64,000 nt of DNA from Psychrobacter immobilis (GCA_904846145.1 CAJGZL010000001.1:1116001-1180000); one strand, 5' to 3'. Shown: positions 1 through 10,999, counted from the stretch's first letter. Notes: generated by a model not told the origin, from the sequence alone. Translations and numbers: made by a program.

Positions 1-1215
1 CGTTACGATTTGTCCCGCTTGGCCACCAGCAATATTAGTAATCAAATCAGTAGCGCGTGCTAGCGCTAAAGCTGGCAACTCAAAGTCAACCCCACGCTCA
101 AAACGCTGCGAGGCATCGGTATGCAGACCAAAGCGGCGCGCGCGTGCGGCGATAGCAAGCGGACTAAAAAAAGCGCTCTCAAGCACAATATTAGTCGTGC
201 TATCAGTGACACTACTGCGTTTGCCACCCATGATACCTGCTAGTGCTAACACCCCTTCATCATCAGCAATCACCAGCTCATCACCATTTAAGGTCACAGT
301 CTGATCATTGAGTAAGGTAAGGCTCTCTTGAGACTCAGCCAAACGCACTATTATGCTACCTTTGATCGTATCGGCATCAAAAGCATGCAAGGGCTGACCC
401 AATTCCATCAGCACATAGTTGGTCACATCGACTAAAAAATTATGGCTACGTAGGCCCGACTGCACTAGTCTATCCGCCAGCCATTTTGGGGTAGCTATAC
501 TACGATCGATATCGCTAATAGCCTGCAATAAGTAGCGTGGGCATTGCTCTGTGGCATCAACCGTGACATCAGGAGTAGTAAAACTACTTCCAGCTACTAC
601 ATCATTGACCACAGTAATCTCTGGCGGTTGCATGGTCATACTATTGATGACTGCAATCTCACGCGCGATACCACGGACGCTAAAGCAGTCGCCACGATTA
701 GGGGTGATTGAGATATCAAGTATTTGGTTATCCAAGCCTAAATACTCGCGGATATCGGTACCAACAGGAGCGTCGCTAGGCAATGCTAATAGACCATCGA
801 TATCATCTACTAGATCAATCTCAGAAGCACCGCAAAGCATACCGTTCGAAGCGACGCCACGTAGCTCGCTGGCTTTGATATGAAAACCCGCTTTACCATT
901 ACTGCCATCGCTGGTAGGCAATACTGCACCGATAGTGGCGACAGGCGCTTTCATACCAACCGCTACATTTGGCGCACCACAAACGATTTGAAGAAGCTCA
1001 TCTCCTCCAACATTCACTTGCGTTACTCTCAGCTTATCAGCATCAGGGTGTTGCTCGACGCTGATGACTTCACCGACGACAACGCCGTTAAAGGCACGAG
1101 CAACCGCATAACGATCATCAATCTCTAGTCCAGCCATCGTTAATTGTTCGGCCAACTGCTCACTGGTATTAGTAGGGTTCACCCATTGACGTAGCCACTG
1201 TTCGCTAATTTTCAT
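1..1215 (-). CDS. pheT: Phenylalanine-tRNA ligase beta subunit, N-terminal part (runs off the window)
   Basis: The beta subunit pairs with PheS in the cytoplasmic alpha2-beta2 enzyme that charges tRNA-Phe; its B3/B4 domain edits mischarged tyrosine. The frame runs open from an ATG at 1215 to the window edge, about 405 residues of a normal ~790. The start reads MKISEQWLRQWV, as in the family. An OB-fold EMAP-like tRNA-binding domain follows at about residues 40-150 (VISVEQHPDADKLRV, then a CGAPN motif). Next come the B1 region (SITPNRGDCFS) and the start of the B3/B4 editing domain (DVTNYVLMELGQPLHAFDAD, GIMGG). It lies 60 bp downstream of pheS on the same strand and is surely co-transcribed. 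Identification is secure; only the C-terminal half is unseen. Confidence 0.97.
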   Translation of the reverse strand, partial: MKISEQWLRQWVNPTNTSEQLAEQLTMAGLEIDDRYAVARAFNGVVVGEVISVEQHPDADKLRVTQVNVGGDELLQIVCGAPNVAVGMKAPVATIGAVLPTSDGSNGKAGFHIKASELRGVASNGMLCGASEIDLVDDIDGLLALPSDAPVGTDIREYLGLDNQILDISITPNRGDCFSVRGIAREIAVINSMTMQPPEITVVNDVVAGSSFTTPDVTVDATEQCPRYLLQAISDIDRSIATPKWLADRLVQSGLRSHNFLVDVTNYVLMELGQPLHAFDADTIKGSIIVRLAESQESLTLLNDQTVTLNGDELVIADDEGVLALAGIMGGKRSSVTDSTTNIVLESAFFSPLAIAARARRFGLHTDASQRFERGVDFELPALALARATDLITNIAGGQAGQIVT

Positions 1216-1275
1216 AAGTATCTCGGATCAGAATTTTAGAATAAAGGTAGACGTATTAATATCAAAAATGAAAAT

Positions 1276-2385
<1,110 letters not shown>

Positions 2386-2427
2386 TTATCTACTTAGAAA
2401 TAATTTGAATATTCAAACAATAACTAT

Positions 2428-2457
2428 AAAAAAAGCCACCGACTAGCGGTAGCTTTT
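2428..2457 (-). terminator. Intrinsic terminator between rplT and pheS
   Basis: Read on the minus strand, AGCTACCG and CGGTGGCT pair around a short loop and are followed by a run of T. It sits about 75 bp past the rplT stop, so some transcription probably ends here before pheS, or it acts as an attenuator for pheST as known in other gammaproteobacteria. No Phe-rich leader peptide was identified. Confidence 0.7.
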
Positions 2458-2532
2458 ATTAATAGTAGAGTATTAATCAATATCAATCTCGTCTTTAACA
2501 CTCATCAACGGAGCATCAAAAAAGATTAATAT

Positions 2533-2889
2533 TTATGCCAGTTCCGCTTTTGCTTTTTCAACGAGTGCAGTGAAAGTCGCTGCATCATGCATAGCGATGT
2601 CAGCAAGTACGCGACGATCGATATCGATGTTAGCCAATTTCATGCCATTGATAAAGCGGCTATAGCTTAAACCGTTTAAGCGTGCACCAGCATTGATACG
2701 TGCAATCCAAAGACGACGGAAAGTACGTTTTTTGTTGCGACGGTCACGATAAGCATATTGACCAGCTTTAGTAACTGCCTGTACTGCTACACGATAAACA
2801 CGTGAGCGAGCACCATAATAACCTTTAGCGCGTTTTAAGATTTTTTTGTGACGGCGATTTGCCTGTACACCACGTTTTACACGGGCCAT
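2533..2889 (-). CDS. rplT: 50S ribosomal protein L20
   Basis: L20 binds 23S rRNA early in large-subunit assembly and in many bacteria represses its own operon. The 118-residue protein has the family start [19 protein letters not shown], a very basic N-terminal helix, then the globular domain ([24 protein letters not shown]-type region). Length is normal. It follows rpmI by about 140 bp. infC, which usually precedes rpmI, is absent here: upstream of rpmI lies hisIE on the other strand. Confidence 0.98.
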   Translation of the reverse strand: MARVKRGVQANRRHKKILKRAKGYYGARSRVYRVAVQAVTKAGQYAYRDRRNKKRTFRRLWIARINAGARLNGLSYSRFINGMKLANIDIDRRVLADIAMHDAATFTALVEKAKAELA

Positions 2890-3027
2890 AATTTACTCCA
2901 AGATTCTTTAAATACAGTAAGCGATATTAATTGCTGTTAGGCGATAGATTGCAAAGTCAGATAACCTTTGTACTACTACTTTTATAGTAAATAAAAATGA
3001 TAATAGCCCAAAAGTGACTTTAGTCAA

Positions 3028-3225
3028 TTAGATGTATGGGCACATACGACGAACTGCTGCTTCGTCAGACTTGTCCACCATCTTAAGACCACGCAACTGG
3101 CGAATACGCTTAGCTGATTTCTTGGTCAAAATGTGGCTCTTAAATGCTTGCTTACGCTTGAAGCCATTTGCTGTTTTTTTGAAGCGTTTAGCTGCACCGC
3201 TTCTAGTTTTCATCTTATTTTTCAT
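3028..3225 (-). CDS. rpmI: 50S ribosomal protein L35
   Basis: Small basic large-subunit protein of 65 residues. It contains the family pattern [18 protein letters not shown] and ends near a conserved RMCPYI-type tail. The expected start is [10 protein letters not shown]; a second ATG three codons on (MKTRSG) would also fit the family. It is the first gene of the rpmI-rplT-pheST group in this window. The promoter must lie in the 200-bp gap before it, which is shared with hisIE. Confidence 0.97.
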   Translation of the reverse strand: MKNKMKTRSGAAKRFKKTANGFKRKQAFKSHILTKKSAKRIRQLRGLKMVDKSDEAAVRRMCPYI

Positions 3226-3521
3226 GATGAGTTGCCTCTTTTTCTGTGTTAGAACCTGGTCGTCAAATAGTTGATTAAGTTAGTAATTATATCGATAACT
3301 ACCAAACCTCTATTTGCCTCGAGGTGGGAGGCGCTATTTTAGCAGAAGTGTTGTGATTTTGCCACCGCTAGTTTTGACTTTTATACCTGCGCCAACGATA
3401 TGCACATTTAGTATTAGTTTTGTTGAATGAGGCGCTGCTCCGGTCTCGCTTTCAGTTGGTTTTCACAGTATCATCGTTATATAAACCACCCCTATTTCAT
3501 AATTCTTATAAGATTATTTTT

Positions 3522-4376
3522 ATGACTTCCTCTACTCTAGCTACTCCTAATTGGCTCACTGCTATCACTTTTAATCAAGACGGTTTAATTCCTGCCATTG
3601 CCCAAGATCACGCGTCAGGGCGCATTCTGATGATGGCATGGATGAATGCCGAGGCACTACAATTGACCGCGCAGACTCAGACTGCTGTTTATTATTCACG
3701 CTCGCGAGCTAAGCTTTGGCATAAGGGAGAGACCTCTGGACACACACAACAAGTTCATGATATTCGCTTAGACTGCGACGCTGATGTGATAGTGCTTAGC
3801 GTGACTCAAATAGGTGGTATCGCCTGTCATACGGGTCGTGAATCCTGTTTTTATCAGCGCCTAGATCTATCAGGTTCTACGCCAAAATGGCAAACGGTTG
3901 ATGCGGTCTTAAAAGATCCCAGCGACATTTATGGTAGTAAGGATGATGCCGACGGTAATAAAAGCACTATTGGACAATCTGTAGATAATAAAACGGTAGA
4001 TGATAAAACCAAAGCGCTTATCAATCGCTCAGTCCTTCAACAGCTCGATACCGTTTTGGCTGAACGCAAACAAGCCGATAGCGATAGCTCTTATGTGGCC
4101 AGTCTCTATGCTAAAGGCCTCAATAAAATCCTAGAAAAAGTAGGCGAGGAAGCGACGGAAAGTATTATTGCCGCCAAGGACTTTGCACATAGCAATGAGC
4201 AAGCCGATAAAGCTGACTATGATGCCGCGCGTGATGAGCTTATCTATGAAGTCGCGGACGTCTGGTTTCATACTTTAGTAAGCTTAGCTTGGTTCGATAT
4301 CGAATCTGATGCAGTATTGAATGAGTTAGGACGCCGTTTTGGTCTCTCAGGTATTGATGAAAAAGCGGCTCGCTAA
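3522..4376 (+). CDS. hisIE: Bifunctional phosphoribosyl-AMP cyclohydrolase / phosphoribosyl-ATP pyrophosphatase
   Basis: Carries out the second and third steps of histidine synthesis. The N-terminal HisI part shows [13 protein letters not shown], the Mg/Zn-binding LDCDADVIV and the Cys pair [14 protein letters not shown] hydrophilic linker of about 60 residues follows. The HisE part shows [15 protein letters not shown] and [17 protein letters not shown] place the start at 3522 ([12 protein letters not shown]) because the 34 residues gained from the upstream alternative start at 3420 do not resemble the family. The linker is longer than in the E. coli fusion. It stands alone, without other his genes, as is common in Moraxellaceae. 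Confidence 0.93.
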   Translation: MTSSTLATPNWLTAITFNQDGLIPAIAQDHASGRILMMAWMNAEALQLTAQTQTAVYYSRSRAKLWHKGETSGHTQQVHDIRLDCDADVIVLSVTQIGGIACHTGRESCFYQRLDLSGSTPKWQTVDAVLKDPSDIYGSKDDADGNKSTIGQSVDNKTVDDKTKALINRSVLQQLDTVLAERKQADSDSSYVASLYAKGLNKILEKVGEEATESIIAAKDFAHSNEQADKADYDAARDELIYEVADVWFHTLVSLAWFDIESDAVLNELGRRFGLSGIDEKAAR

Positions 4377-4561
4377 TCATTAAAGTGTCTAATTAATCCA
4401 TTAAACTACTTAGGGTTAATCGATCATCTAAGCTATTGATTCAGTCAACCCAACAACCGTAACGTTGTTTTTGCCTTTTTATGGTCAGTACGCGTTATAA
4501 TATAGGACTACTGACCTGAAGTTTTGGTTACTGGTTTTATCAAGATAATAAGGACAACGTT

Positions 4562-4837
4562 ATGGGTAGTTTTTCCATTACACACTGGTTAATTCTGTTA
4601 GTCGTCGTCGTTGTAGTCTTTGGCACCTCTAAACTGAAAAATGCTGGCAAAGATCTGGGCGGCGCGGTAAAAGGCTTTAAAGAAGCGGTAAAAGATGAAG
4701 AGGTTGAACACGCCAAAAAACACCGTGTCCTCGATCATGATGCTGGCATACCTACTGACCCTCACGCTACGCCTGCTCATACCACTGATGATATCGAAAT
4801 CAGCCCTGCGCCTACTGATGATCAGCACAGAGTGTAA
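4562..4837 (+). CDS. tatA: Sec-independent translocase protein TatA
   Basis: TatA forms the pore-like assembly that moves folded proteins across the inner membrane. The 91-residue protein has one N-terminal membrane helix ([18 protein letters not shown]), the hinge, then the amphipathic helix ([20 protein letters not shown]) and a loose acidic tail. The start is backed by AAGGACAA just upstream. First gene of tatABC. Confidence 0.95.
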   Translation: MGSFSITHWLILLVVVVVVFGTSKLKNAGKDLGGAVKGFKEAVKDEEVEHAKKHRVLDHDAGIPTDPHATPAHTTDDIEISPAPTDDQHRV

Positions 4838-4876
4838 GCTGTTTGCGACTGTCATAAATAGTGATGCTTAACCCTT

Positions 4877-5590
4877 ATGTTTGATATTGGCTTTTCTGAG
4901 ATTTTCTTATTCGGTGTTATTGCCTTGATTGTCTTGGGCCCTGAAAAATTGCCACAAGCAGCGCGTACTGCTGGGCAATGGTATGCCAAATTGCGTCGTA
5001 CTGTTACGACGATTCAGTCTGAGATAGAAGCTGAATTGGATCTAGCCGAGACTAGGCAGCAGATGCAAGATGAGTTGGCCAGTATTCGCAAGACTCGATC
5101 CGATATGGCTAATGAGATGGCCCAAATGCGTGGCAGTCTCAAGTCTTTTGAAAACTCGCAAAACGATAGTATTAAAGCGGATCAGTTTACTACGCTGAAT
5201 CAAGAGCAGCAGAACTCGCCTGCAGAATTCTCCTATGCTTATGATAGCGATGCTCCTGATGACCTAGAGAAGACATCAGAGTCGTTACTGTCTGGCAGTC
5301 AAGCAAATGATCAGGCTGACAATCAAGCTAATGATCAAACTGCTACAAAAGACAGCCATCAAAATGAAAATGAAATTAATAGCCAAACTGTCGTTATCGA
5401 TAAACCACCACTAATGACACGTCCTTGGGAGAACATGTGGTTTCGACTAGGCGCTTATGATCAAGTACGTCGTCTGCCAGCAGCGCCCTATTTACCCAAC
5501 TATAAAGCGGATATACTGTTGTACACTAATGATGCTGCCGATAGCACTCGTAGCAAGACTACTTTAGAGACACAGCAGGCTGAGAAATGA
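4877..5590 (+). CDS. tatB: Sec-independent translocase protein TatB
   Basis: TatB forms, with TatC, the receptor for twin-arginine signal peptides. Features seen: N-terminal helix MFDIGFSEIFLFGVIALIVL, then the GPEKLP motif and an amphipathic helix (AARTAGQWYAKLRRTV). A long charged tail follows, rich in Asn, Gln and Asp with a near-repeat (NDQADNQANDQ). At 237 residues it is longer than E. coli TatB (171), the excess being in the low-complexity tail. It overlaps tatC by 4 bp (ATGA), which implies translational coupling. Confidence 0.94.
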   Translation: MFDIGFSEIFLFGVIALIVLGPEKLPQAARTAGQWYAKLRRTVTTIQSEIEAELDLAETRQQMQDELASIRKTRSDMANEMAQMRGSLKSFENSQNDSIKADQFTTLNQEQQNSPAEFSYAYDSDAPDDLEKTSESLLSGSQANDQADNQANDQTATKDSHQNENEINSQTVVIDKPPLMTRPWENMWFRLGAYDQVRRLPAAPYLPNYKADILLYTNDAADSTRSKTTLETQQAEK

Positions 5591-6450
5591 GTCTATTTAA
5601 ACGCCAAAAAAGCCGCCAGCAAAAGCTAGAAAAGTCAGAAAGCTCAGAAAGCTCAGAAAGCTCAGCGCCTAGTGAGCAACCCAAAGAGATGTTAGATACA
5701 CTAGGTGATATGCCGATTACTCAGCATTTGATTGAGCTACGCGCACATTTAGTCAAAATATGTATCGCGGTATTAATTATATTTTTGGCATTAGTAGGCT
5801 TTTCGCGTGAGCTATATGACTTTTTATCCAATCCATTAGTAGCGCAATTACCTGCTAACTCCACGATGATCGCCACTGATATCACTTCTAACTTTATGGC
5901 GCCTATTCGCCTAACTATATTTGTCGCGGCATTTGTGGCGATGCCTTATATTTTGTATCAGATATGGTCGTTTGTCGCGCCTGGCCTGTATAAAAAAGAG
6001 AAGAAAATAGCCGTACCTGTGCTGCTATCCTCGATAATGTTGTTTTATGCTGGGGTTGCGTTTGCCTACTTTATTGTCCTCAAAGGGGTATTAAAGTTCT
6101 TTATTATGTTCGCCCCGCAAAATGTCTTACCAATGACCGATATCGACAGCTACTTAAGCTTTGCACTCAAGCTATTTATGGTGTTTGGACTGACTTTTGA
6201 GATACCAGTAGTGACCTTTTTATTGATATTGGTCGGTATTGTCTCCATTGACAGCCTAGAGGATAAACGCCGTTATATCATTGTCGGCTGTTTTGGCGTC
6301 GCTGCGGTTGTGACGCCGCCTGATGGGATATCGATGTTGATGCTCGCCTTTCCTATGTGGCTACTGTTTGAGCTGGGTCTGTTGTTAGCAAAATTGCTAA
6401 TCAAAGATAAGGCTAAGATAGAAACCAGTGCAGTTTTAGCTGATGAGTAA
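5587..6450 (+). CDS. tatC: Sec-independent translocase protein TatC
   Basis: Polytopic receptor subunit of the Tat translocase. After a Ser/Glu-rich cytoplasmic N-terminal stretch of about 45 residues (repeated SSES units) comes the conserved PITQHLIELRAHLVK. Six membrane segments follow, with the conserved FVAPGLYKKEK cytoplasmic loop and FGLTFEIPVV region. 287 residues; the N-terminal extension accounts for the extra length over E. coli TatC. Confidence 0.96.
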   Translation: MSLFKRQKSRQQKLEKSESSESSESSAPSEQPKEMLDTLGDMPITQHLIELRAHLVKICIAVLIIFLALVGFSRELYDFLSNPLVAQLPANSTMIATDITSNFMAPIRLTIFVAAFVAMPYILYQIWSFVAPGLYKKEKKIAVPVLLSSIMLFYAGVAFAYFIVLKGVLKFFIMFAPQNVLPMTDIDSYLSFALKLFMVFGLTFEIPVVTFLLILVGIVSIDSLEDKRRYIIVGCFGVAAVVTPPDGISMLMLAFPMWLLFELGLLLAKLLIKDKAKIETSAVLADE

Positions 6451-6656
6451 TTAATTGAGACGTTATTAACCGCTAATATCCTTTATACTAGGCTGAGAAA
6501 ATACTGAACTAAAAAACAATAGGCTCACAAACTCATAACTTTTAATTTATTTAATATTTACCAGCCATTGTTTATACCTTGGCTTTTTTTAGCGCTATAG
6601 CTTTTATGCTTAATACTTTTAACTCTTATATGTTTCAAAATTTTTAGGTAGCTTTT

Positions 6657-8153
6657 ATGTCTGCATCCATGCCCGCTTATATGAGTAGTCCAACCGATGA
6701 GCAGCTTGCTGCGCTCAATATGGCGATGGATCACAAGTCGTTTAAGGTGGTGGCGTATGCAGGTGCAGGTAAGACGACCACACTCAAGCTTATTGGTGAG
6801 CGCCTGCGCGGTCGCGGATTATACTTAGCTTTTAATAAAGCTATTTCCAATGATGCGCGCTCAAAATTTCCAGGTCATGTGGATTGTCGCACCTTTCACT
6901 CCTTGGCCTATCGCCATGTACCGCGCGATATCACCGCCAAACTATCATTACCGCGATTTTCACCGAAGCGCTTGGGCGATGACTTGGGCTTGCGACCCGT
7001 GCAAGTGCGGCGGCAAATGGACGGCGTTAATAAATATATTACTTTGACGCCAGCGCGTCTGGCTCGTTTTGTCAGCGATGCGGTGAGTAACTTTTGTAGC
7101 ACCCATGCCAGCTATCCTGCGCCAAGACATATCGACTTTCCTAAGTGGCTAGATGAGTCAGATGCTGAGCAACTGCGTGAGATGCTCTATCCTGCCGTTG
7201 AGCAGCGCTGGCTACAGTCGATAGATGCGCGTCATCCAGCGGGTATCGGTCATGATATTTATCTGAAATTGTGGGCATTATCTAAGCCAAGCATTCCCGC
7301 TGATTTTATTCTGTTTGATGAAGCGCAGGATGCTGATCCACTGATGATGGGTATCTTAACCCAACAGTCCAAACAAGTGATTTATGTCGGCGACGCGCAT
7401 CAGCAGATTTATGAATGGCGCGGTGCGGTCAATGCGATGAAAAAGCTGCCACTGCCGCAGACTTTATTAACCCAGTCGTTTCGTTTTGGTGATCCTATTG
7501 CTGAGGTTGCTAATACTTTATTAAAAGCCTTGCAAGAAGATGTGCCCTTGATTGGCAATCCTAATAAACAGTCATCAACGGTAAAAGGATTGGTTCATAG
7601 CAAAAAGGACGCGATACTCTGTCGCACCAATGCCGCCGCTATGTCGCAATTATTAACGGGTCTAAAATTAGGTCATCGGGTAGCATTGCAGGCGGATACT
7701 GAGCGGATGCTAAAGTTCTGTCAGGCGGCTGAAAATTTAAAAAATGGTAAATCGGCTTATGGCGTGCCAGAGCTGGCTTATTTCTATAACTGGTCGGATG
7801 TACAAGAGTATTCTGAGACCTCTGAGGGTAGCGATCTTAAGACTTTGGTCAAGCTAGTCGATGATCATGGCACCAAAGTGCTGACCCAAGCGGTTAATAG
7901 CTTAACCCGTATCGAAAATGCTGACTATGTCATCTCAACCGCGCATAAAGCTAAAGGTCTAGAATGGGGCAAAGTGCAACTCGATGATGACTTTTATTAT
8001 GATGTGACGACTAACGGTATTAAGATTAGCCCAGAAGAATTGCGCTTGCTGTATGTGGCCTGTACCCGCGCACAAGTGAACTTAGATATTGCTAATATTC
8101 AACCGTTGATATCAGGCTTGCAGACGGGTAAAAAGGTTATTTATGGGTCTTGA
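6657..8153 (+). CDS. UvrD/Fbh1-like superfamily I DNA helicase
   Basis: A 498-residue SF1A helicase. Motifs in order: Q-like region PTDEQLAALNMA, Walker A AYAGAGKTTT, Ia TFHSLAYRH, Walker B FILFDEAQDADP, motif III VGDAHQQIYEWRGA, motif IV TQSFRFGDPI, motif V STAHKAKGLEWGKV and motif VI RLLYVACTRAQ. It is shorter than UvrD/Rep (about 700) and lacks their large 2B insert; the AFNKAISNDARSKFP segment is typical of the F-box-helicase-like (Fbh1) branch. Probable role: unwinding or removing recombinase filaments during repair. Substrate and partners are not visible from context; it stands alone between tatC and a convergent gene. Confidence 0.85.
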   Translation: MSASMPAYMSSPTDEQLAALNMAMDHKSFKVVAYAGAGKTTTLKLIGERLRGRGLYLAFNKAISNDARSKFPGHVDCRTFHSLAYRHVPRDITAKLSLPRFSPKRLGDDLGLRPVQVRRQMDGVNKYITLTPARLARFVSDAVSNFCSTHASYPAPRHIDFPKWLDESDAEQLREMLYPAVEQRWLQSIDARHPAGIGHDIYLKLWALSKPSIPADFILFDEAQDADPLMMGILTQQSKQVIYVGDAHQQIYEWRGAVNAMKKLPLPQTLLTQSFRFGDPIAEVANTLLKALQEDVPLIGNPNKQSSTVKGLVHSKKDAILCRTNAAAMSQLLTGLKLGHRVALQADTERMLKFCQAAENLKNGKSAYGVPELAYFYNWSDVQEYSETSEGSDLKTLVKLVDDHGTKVLTQAVNSLTRIENADYVISTAHKAKGLEWGKVQLDDDFYYDVTTNGIKISPEELRLLYVACTRAQVNLDIANIQPLISGLQTGKKVIYGS

Positions 8154-8190
8154 GTTTGATTTCAGTTTTTGGCTAGCTTATTTAGTTAAC

Positions 8191-8772
8191 TCATTGTTCA
8201 TTTTGATCTTTGCCATCCCAAAAGCGAATATATTTAAAATAAGCAAATAGTCCAATAATACCTGCAATACACCAACCAAGCTCTGCCCACCACATAAAGG
8301 TGTCCTGAATATAACGACTTTCAAAAAGTCCCCAGCAGTTACGAGTCAAAAAACTATACCCACCAGATAGTATAGCTGTAACACACATCAGTACGAATAT
8401 AATTTTATAGCCTATCCATTGTAAGTCTAGTTCATCTTCTAGCTTAGATTTTTCACAACATATTAAATTTTCTTTTTTCATAAATCTATGATGGATACCT
8501 GTATACATTAAAGCCAAAACCCACCAGCCCATTATCCTTGCTGTAGTATACAAATAACTAAAGTTCCCACTTCCTATCCCTCTAGCATAGCTATTAGGGT
8601 CTAGAATGTGCGCCATACCTGCAAAAAAACCTAATGACAATATAAAAATTATAATAAAGTTATCAAACGCTCTACCTTTCCAAATAGTCCTACGTTTTCT
8701 TTTGCGGTTATATAGGATTATAAACGAATAGAGTACTATTACAGGAGTTAAGGGTAGCCATATTTCCATCAT
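8191..8772 (-). CDS. Putative membrane protein, function unknown
   Basis: 193 residues with about five hydrophobic segments: VIVLYSFIILY, FIIIFILSLGFFAGMAHI, IMGWWVLALMYTGI, IIFVLMCVTAILSGGY and AELGWCIAGIIGLFAYF. A Lys/Arg-rich loop (YNRKRKRRTIWKGR) follows the first helix, suggesting a cytoplasmic side. I do not recognise the family. It is convergent with the helicase gene. The base composition is more AT-rich than its neighbours, so recent gain is possible. Confidence 0.6.
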   Translation of the reverse strand: MMEIWLPLTPVIVLYSFIILYNRKRKRRTIWKGRAFDNFIIIFILSLGFFAGMAHILDPNSYARGIGSGNFSYLYTTARIMGWWVLALMYTGIHHRFMKKENLICCEKSKLEDELDLQWIGYKIIFVLMCVTAILSGGYSFLTRNCWGLFESRYIQDTFMWWAELGWCIAGIIGLFAYFKYIRFWDGKDQNEQ

Positions 8773-8822
8773 GTGCTTATTATCTCCTTATGACTGTAAC
8801 TGTATAAAAAGCAATAGCTTTT

Positions 8823-8956
8823 GTAGGGTGTTCTCCATCGCACCAGTTATAGGTTACAACTGCCTTCAAAAATCCTATTTAAAGGATTTTTCTTGTAAGT
8901 CTAACAAAGTAACACTTTGTTTTAACGACTTTCAGGTGCGTTGGAGAGCACCCTAC
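8823..8956. repeat. Palindromic intergenic repeat, GTAGGGTG type
   Basis: The arms 8823-8844 and 8935-8956 are near-perfect inverted copies (GTAGGGTGTTCTCCATCGCACC against GTAGGGTGCTCTCCAACGCACC on the other strand). A smaller hairpin (AATCCTATTTAAAGGATT) lies inside. Related sequences occur at 12051-12099 and 60329-60349, all between chromosomal genes. It fits a REP/MITE-like dispersed element. Confidence 0.75.
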
Positions 8957-9062
8957 GCCTATCCATATATTAGACATAACAAAGTCCTATTTATAGTTCA
9001 TTTATGACTATAATGCTAGCATAAAATTATCTCTCAACTACTAAAAACAGCCTATTAAATAT

Positions 9063-10058
9063 ATGTCATTTTCCAACAAGTTCTTCGCACATCCTGTCCG
9101 TCTCCTAGCCCCAATGGAAGGCTTGACTGATCCTTTGATGCGGCAAATACTAACGCAAATCGCTGCCGATTTAGGCCGTCCTTACGATTGGTCAGTGAGT
9201 GAATTTATCCGCGTCACTCAGCACGTCTTGCCTGCTCATGTCTTCTATCGATTCGTGCCAGAATTACATAATGATGCTAAGACCACCTCGGGTACGCCTA
9301 TTCATATTCAACTATTAGGTAGCGAAGCACAACTGATGGCTGAGAATGCTGCCTATGCTTGTGAGCTTGGCGCCCCTGCTATCGATATTAATTTTGGTTG
9401 TCCCGCTAAGACCGTCAATAGCCATCGCGGTGGCTCAGTATTGTTGGATGAACCTGAGGTAATGTACGAGATTATCAGTGCGGTACGTCAAGCCGTGCCT
9501 AACGATATTCCAGTCTCCGCCAAGATACGTCTCGGCTATACCGATACTAGTAGAATGGATGATATTCGCGGCGCTATCGCAGCTAGCGGTACAGATTGGC
9601 TGACTATTCATGCACGCACCAAAACCCAAGGCTATAAGCCACCTGCTTATTGGGATAAGATTCAGAGCTTTAATGCCCTCGATATACCTGTCATCGCTAA
9701 TGGTGAGATTTGGAATAGCAAACAAGCCCTAAACTGTATGCAGCAGTCAGGAACTCAGCATCTGATGTTAGGTCGAGGAGCAGTGACACGCCCAGATTTA
9801 CTAGCGCAATTAGAAAAGTCGACTGGGAATAATTTGATTGATAAGGCTGAGTTATCTTGGCAAGTGCTATTGAATCATCAGATTAAATTCTTAGAGGGCG
9901 CCGCAAAAAACGATGTGGTACTAGTCGGTCGCTATAAGCAGTGGCTCGGTATGCTGAGTAAAGGCTACGTTGAAGCGCAGCCTTTATGGAATGAGATTAA
10001 GCGCGAGAGAAATAGAGTAGCTATTATTGAAACGCTAAAAACTAGCTTGCAACAATAA
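9063..10058 (+). CDS. dusC: tRNA-dihydrouridine synthase, DusC type
   Basis: FMN enzyme reducing a uridine of the tRNA D-loop; the DusC branch acts at U16. The TIM barrel starts RLLAPMEGLTDPLMR. It holds the catalytic-cysteine motif INFGCPAKTVNSHRGG, KIRLGY, the FMN-phosphate region IHARTKTQGYKPPAYW, VIANGEIWN and LGRGAV. The C-terminal helical domain binds tRNA. DusC rather than DusA/B is favoured by the EFIRVTQHVLP segment and the 331-residue length. Single-gene unit. Confidence 0.88.
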   Translation: MSFSNKFFAHPVRLLAPMEGLTDPLMRQILTQIAADLGRPYDWSVSEFIRVTQHVLPAHVFYRFVPELHNDAKTTSGTPIHIQLLGSEAQLMAENAAYACELGAPAIDINFGCPAKTVNSHRGGSVLLDEPEVMYEIISAVRQAVPNDIPVSAKIRLGYTDTSRMDDIRGAIAASGTDWLTIHARTKTQGYKPPAYWDKIQSFNALDIPVIANGEIWNSKQALNCMQQSGTQHLMLGRGAVTRPDLLAQLEKSTGNNLIDKAELSWQVLLNHQIKFLEGAAKNDVVLVGRYKQWLGMLSKGYVEAQPLWNEIKRERNRVAIIETLKTSLQQ

Positions 10059-10145
10059 TCACTTTTATAATAAGAATTTTTTGAATCGTTAGCCACTATA
10101 ACTATTAAAATTACAGCGTTTTAGCATTAAAAGATTGCCAAAGTC

Positions 10146-10571
10146 TTAAACACTAATGCGAATTGCTAAATAGAACAGCATCAAACTACATATCATCGAT
10201 AATACCCAAAGTATTGAGCGAAACATCGGCAAGTTAGTAATATAAGCGACGCAGTAGCCAATGCGGATCAGCACATATAACCAAGCTAAAATATTGATAA
10301 TGGACTGTGGCACAAAAAATAGCATCGCAACTAACACTGCTGCCAGAAATATCGGCAGCGTCTCATAACTGTTTTGTTGAGCGGCATTAGCTCTTGCTGC
10401 TAACCCCGTGGCATTTTGCATAAAATCACGAGGATTGGCATTGTTCCTGATCTTAAATCCGCCAAACACCTTAGCCGCTAGAGAAACCAACCACGGCAAT
10501 AAACTAGCAACTAGCATTGCCCATATTGCTGACGCTGCGGTATCAGAGATAAATCCAAAAAGCATATTCAT
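10146..10571 (-). CDS. MAPEG-family membrane protein
   Basis: 141 residues with four predicted membrane helices. It carries the MAPEG signature region (NPRDFMQNATGLAARANAAQ, then NSYETLPIFLAAVLVA) and an arginine in the third-helix area (LYVLIRIGYCVAYI). Family members are glutathione-dependent or related membrane enzymes; the substrate here is unknown. It sits 14 bp downstream of the OsmC-type gene on the same strand, so the two probably form a small thiol or oxidative-stress unit (inference). Confidence 0.8.
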   Translation of the reverse strand: MNMLFGFISDTAASAIWAMLVASLLPWLVSLAAKVFGGFKIRNNANPRDFMQNATGLAARANAAQQNSYETLPIFLAAVLVAMLFFVPQSIINILAWLYVLIRIGYCVAYITNLPMFRSILWVLSMICSLMLFYLAIRISV

Positions 10572-10585
10572 AATTTCAATGACCC

Positions 10586-10999
10586 CTACCCTGCAATCAC
10601 TTCATAATCATGAGTGATATTTACGCCACCTTGCACCAGCATACGACTAGCCGAGCAATACTTTTCCGCAGAAAGTCTAATCGCTCTTTCGACTTGCTTG
10701 TCTGCTATATCAGAACCTGTGACTACAAAATGCATATGGATAGCGGTATAAACAGCGGGAACAGTTTCGGCCCGCTCAGCGGTTAGCTCACAGCGCACAT
10801 CCGTTACCTCTTGACGTGACTTTTGTAGTATCGATACCACATCATAACTCGCACAGCCGCCAAGTCCGAGCAATATCAGCTCCATGGGGCTTGCGCCTTT
10901 TTCTTTATCCGCATCTATCTGTACATTATGCCCTGATGGCGATACGCCCATAAAAGCTTTGCTCTCTTGCCAAGTAACGCTTGCTTTTGACTCTGCCAT
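10586..10999 (-). CDS. OsmC/Ohr-family protein (YhfA-like)
   Basis: 137 residues with the two family cysteines in GLGGCASYDVV and KYCSASRML. It also has the conserved SPMELILLGL region, where the catalytic cysteine helix starts. The YhfA-like branch (KASVTWQESKAFMGVSPSGH start) is a likely thiol peroxidase or peroxide-protection protein of the cytoplasm. First gene of a pair with the MAPEG gene. Confidence 0.85.
   Translation of the reverse strand: MAESKASVTWQESKAFMGVSPSGHNVQIDADKEKGASPMELILLGLGGCASYDVVSILQKSRQEVTDVRCELTAERAETVPAVYTAIHMHFVVTGSDIADKQVERAIRLSAEKYCSASRMLVQGGVNITHDYEVIAG

Noticed and set aside
551..1128. Plus-strand open frames opposite pheT
   Set aside because: They are antisense shadows of the conserved pheT coding frame.
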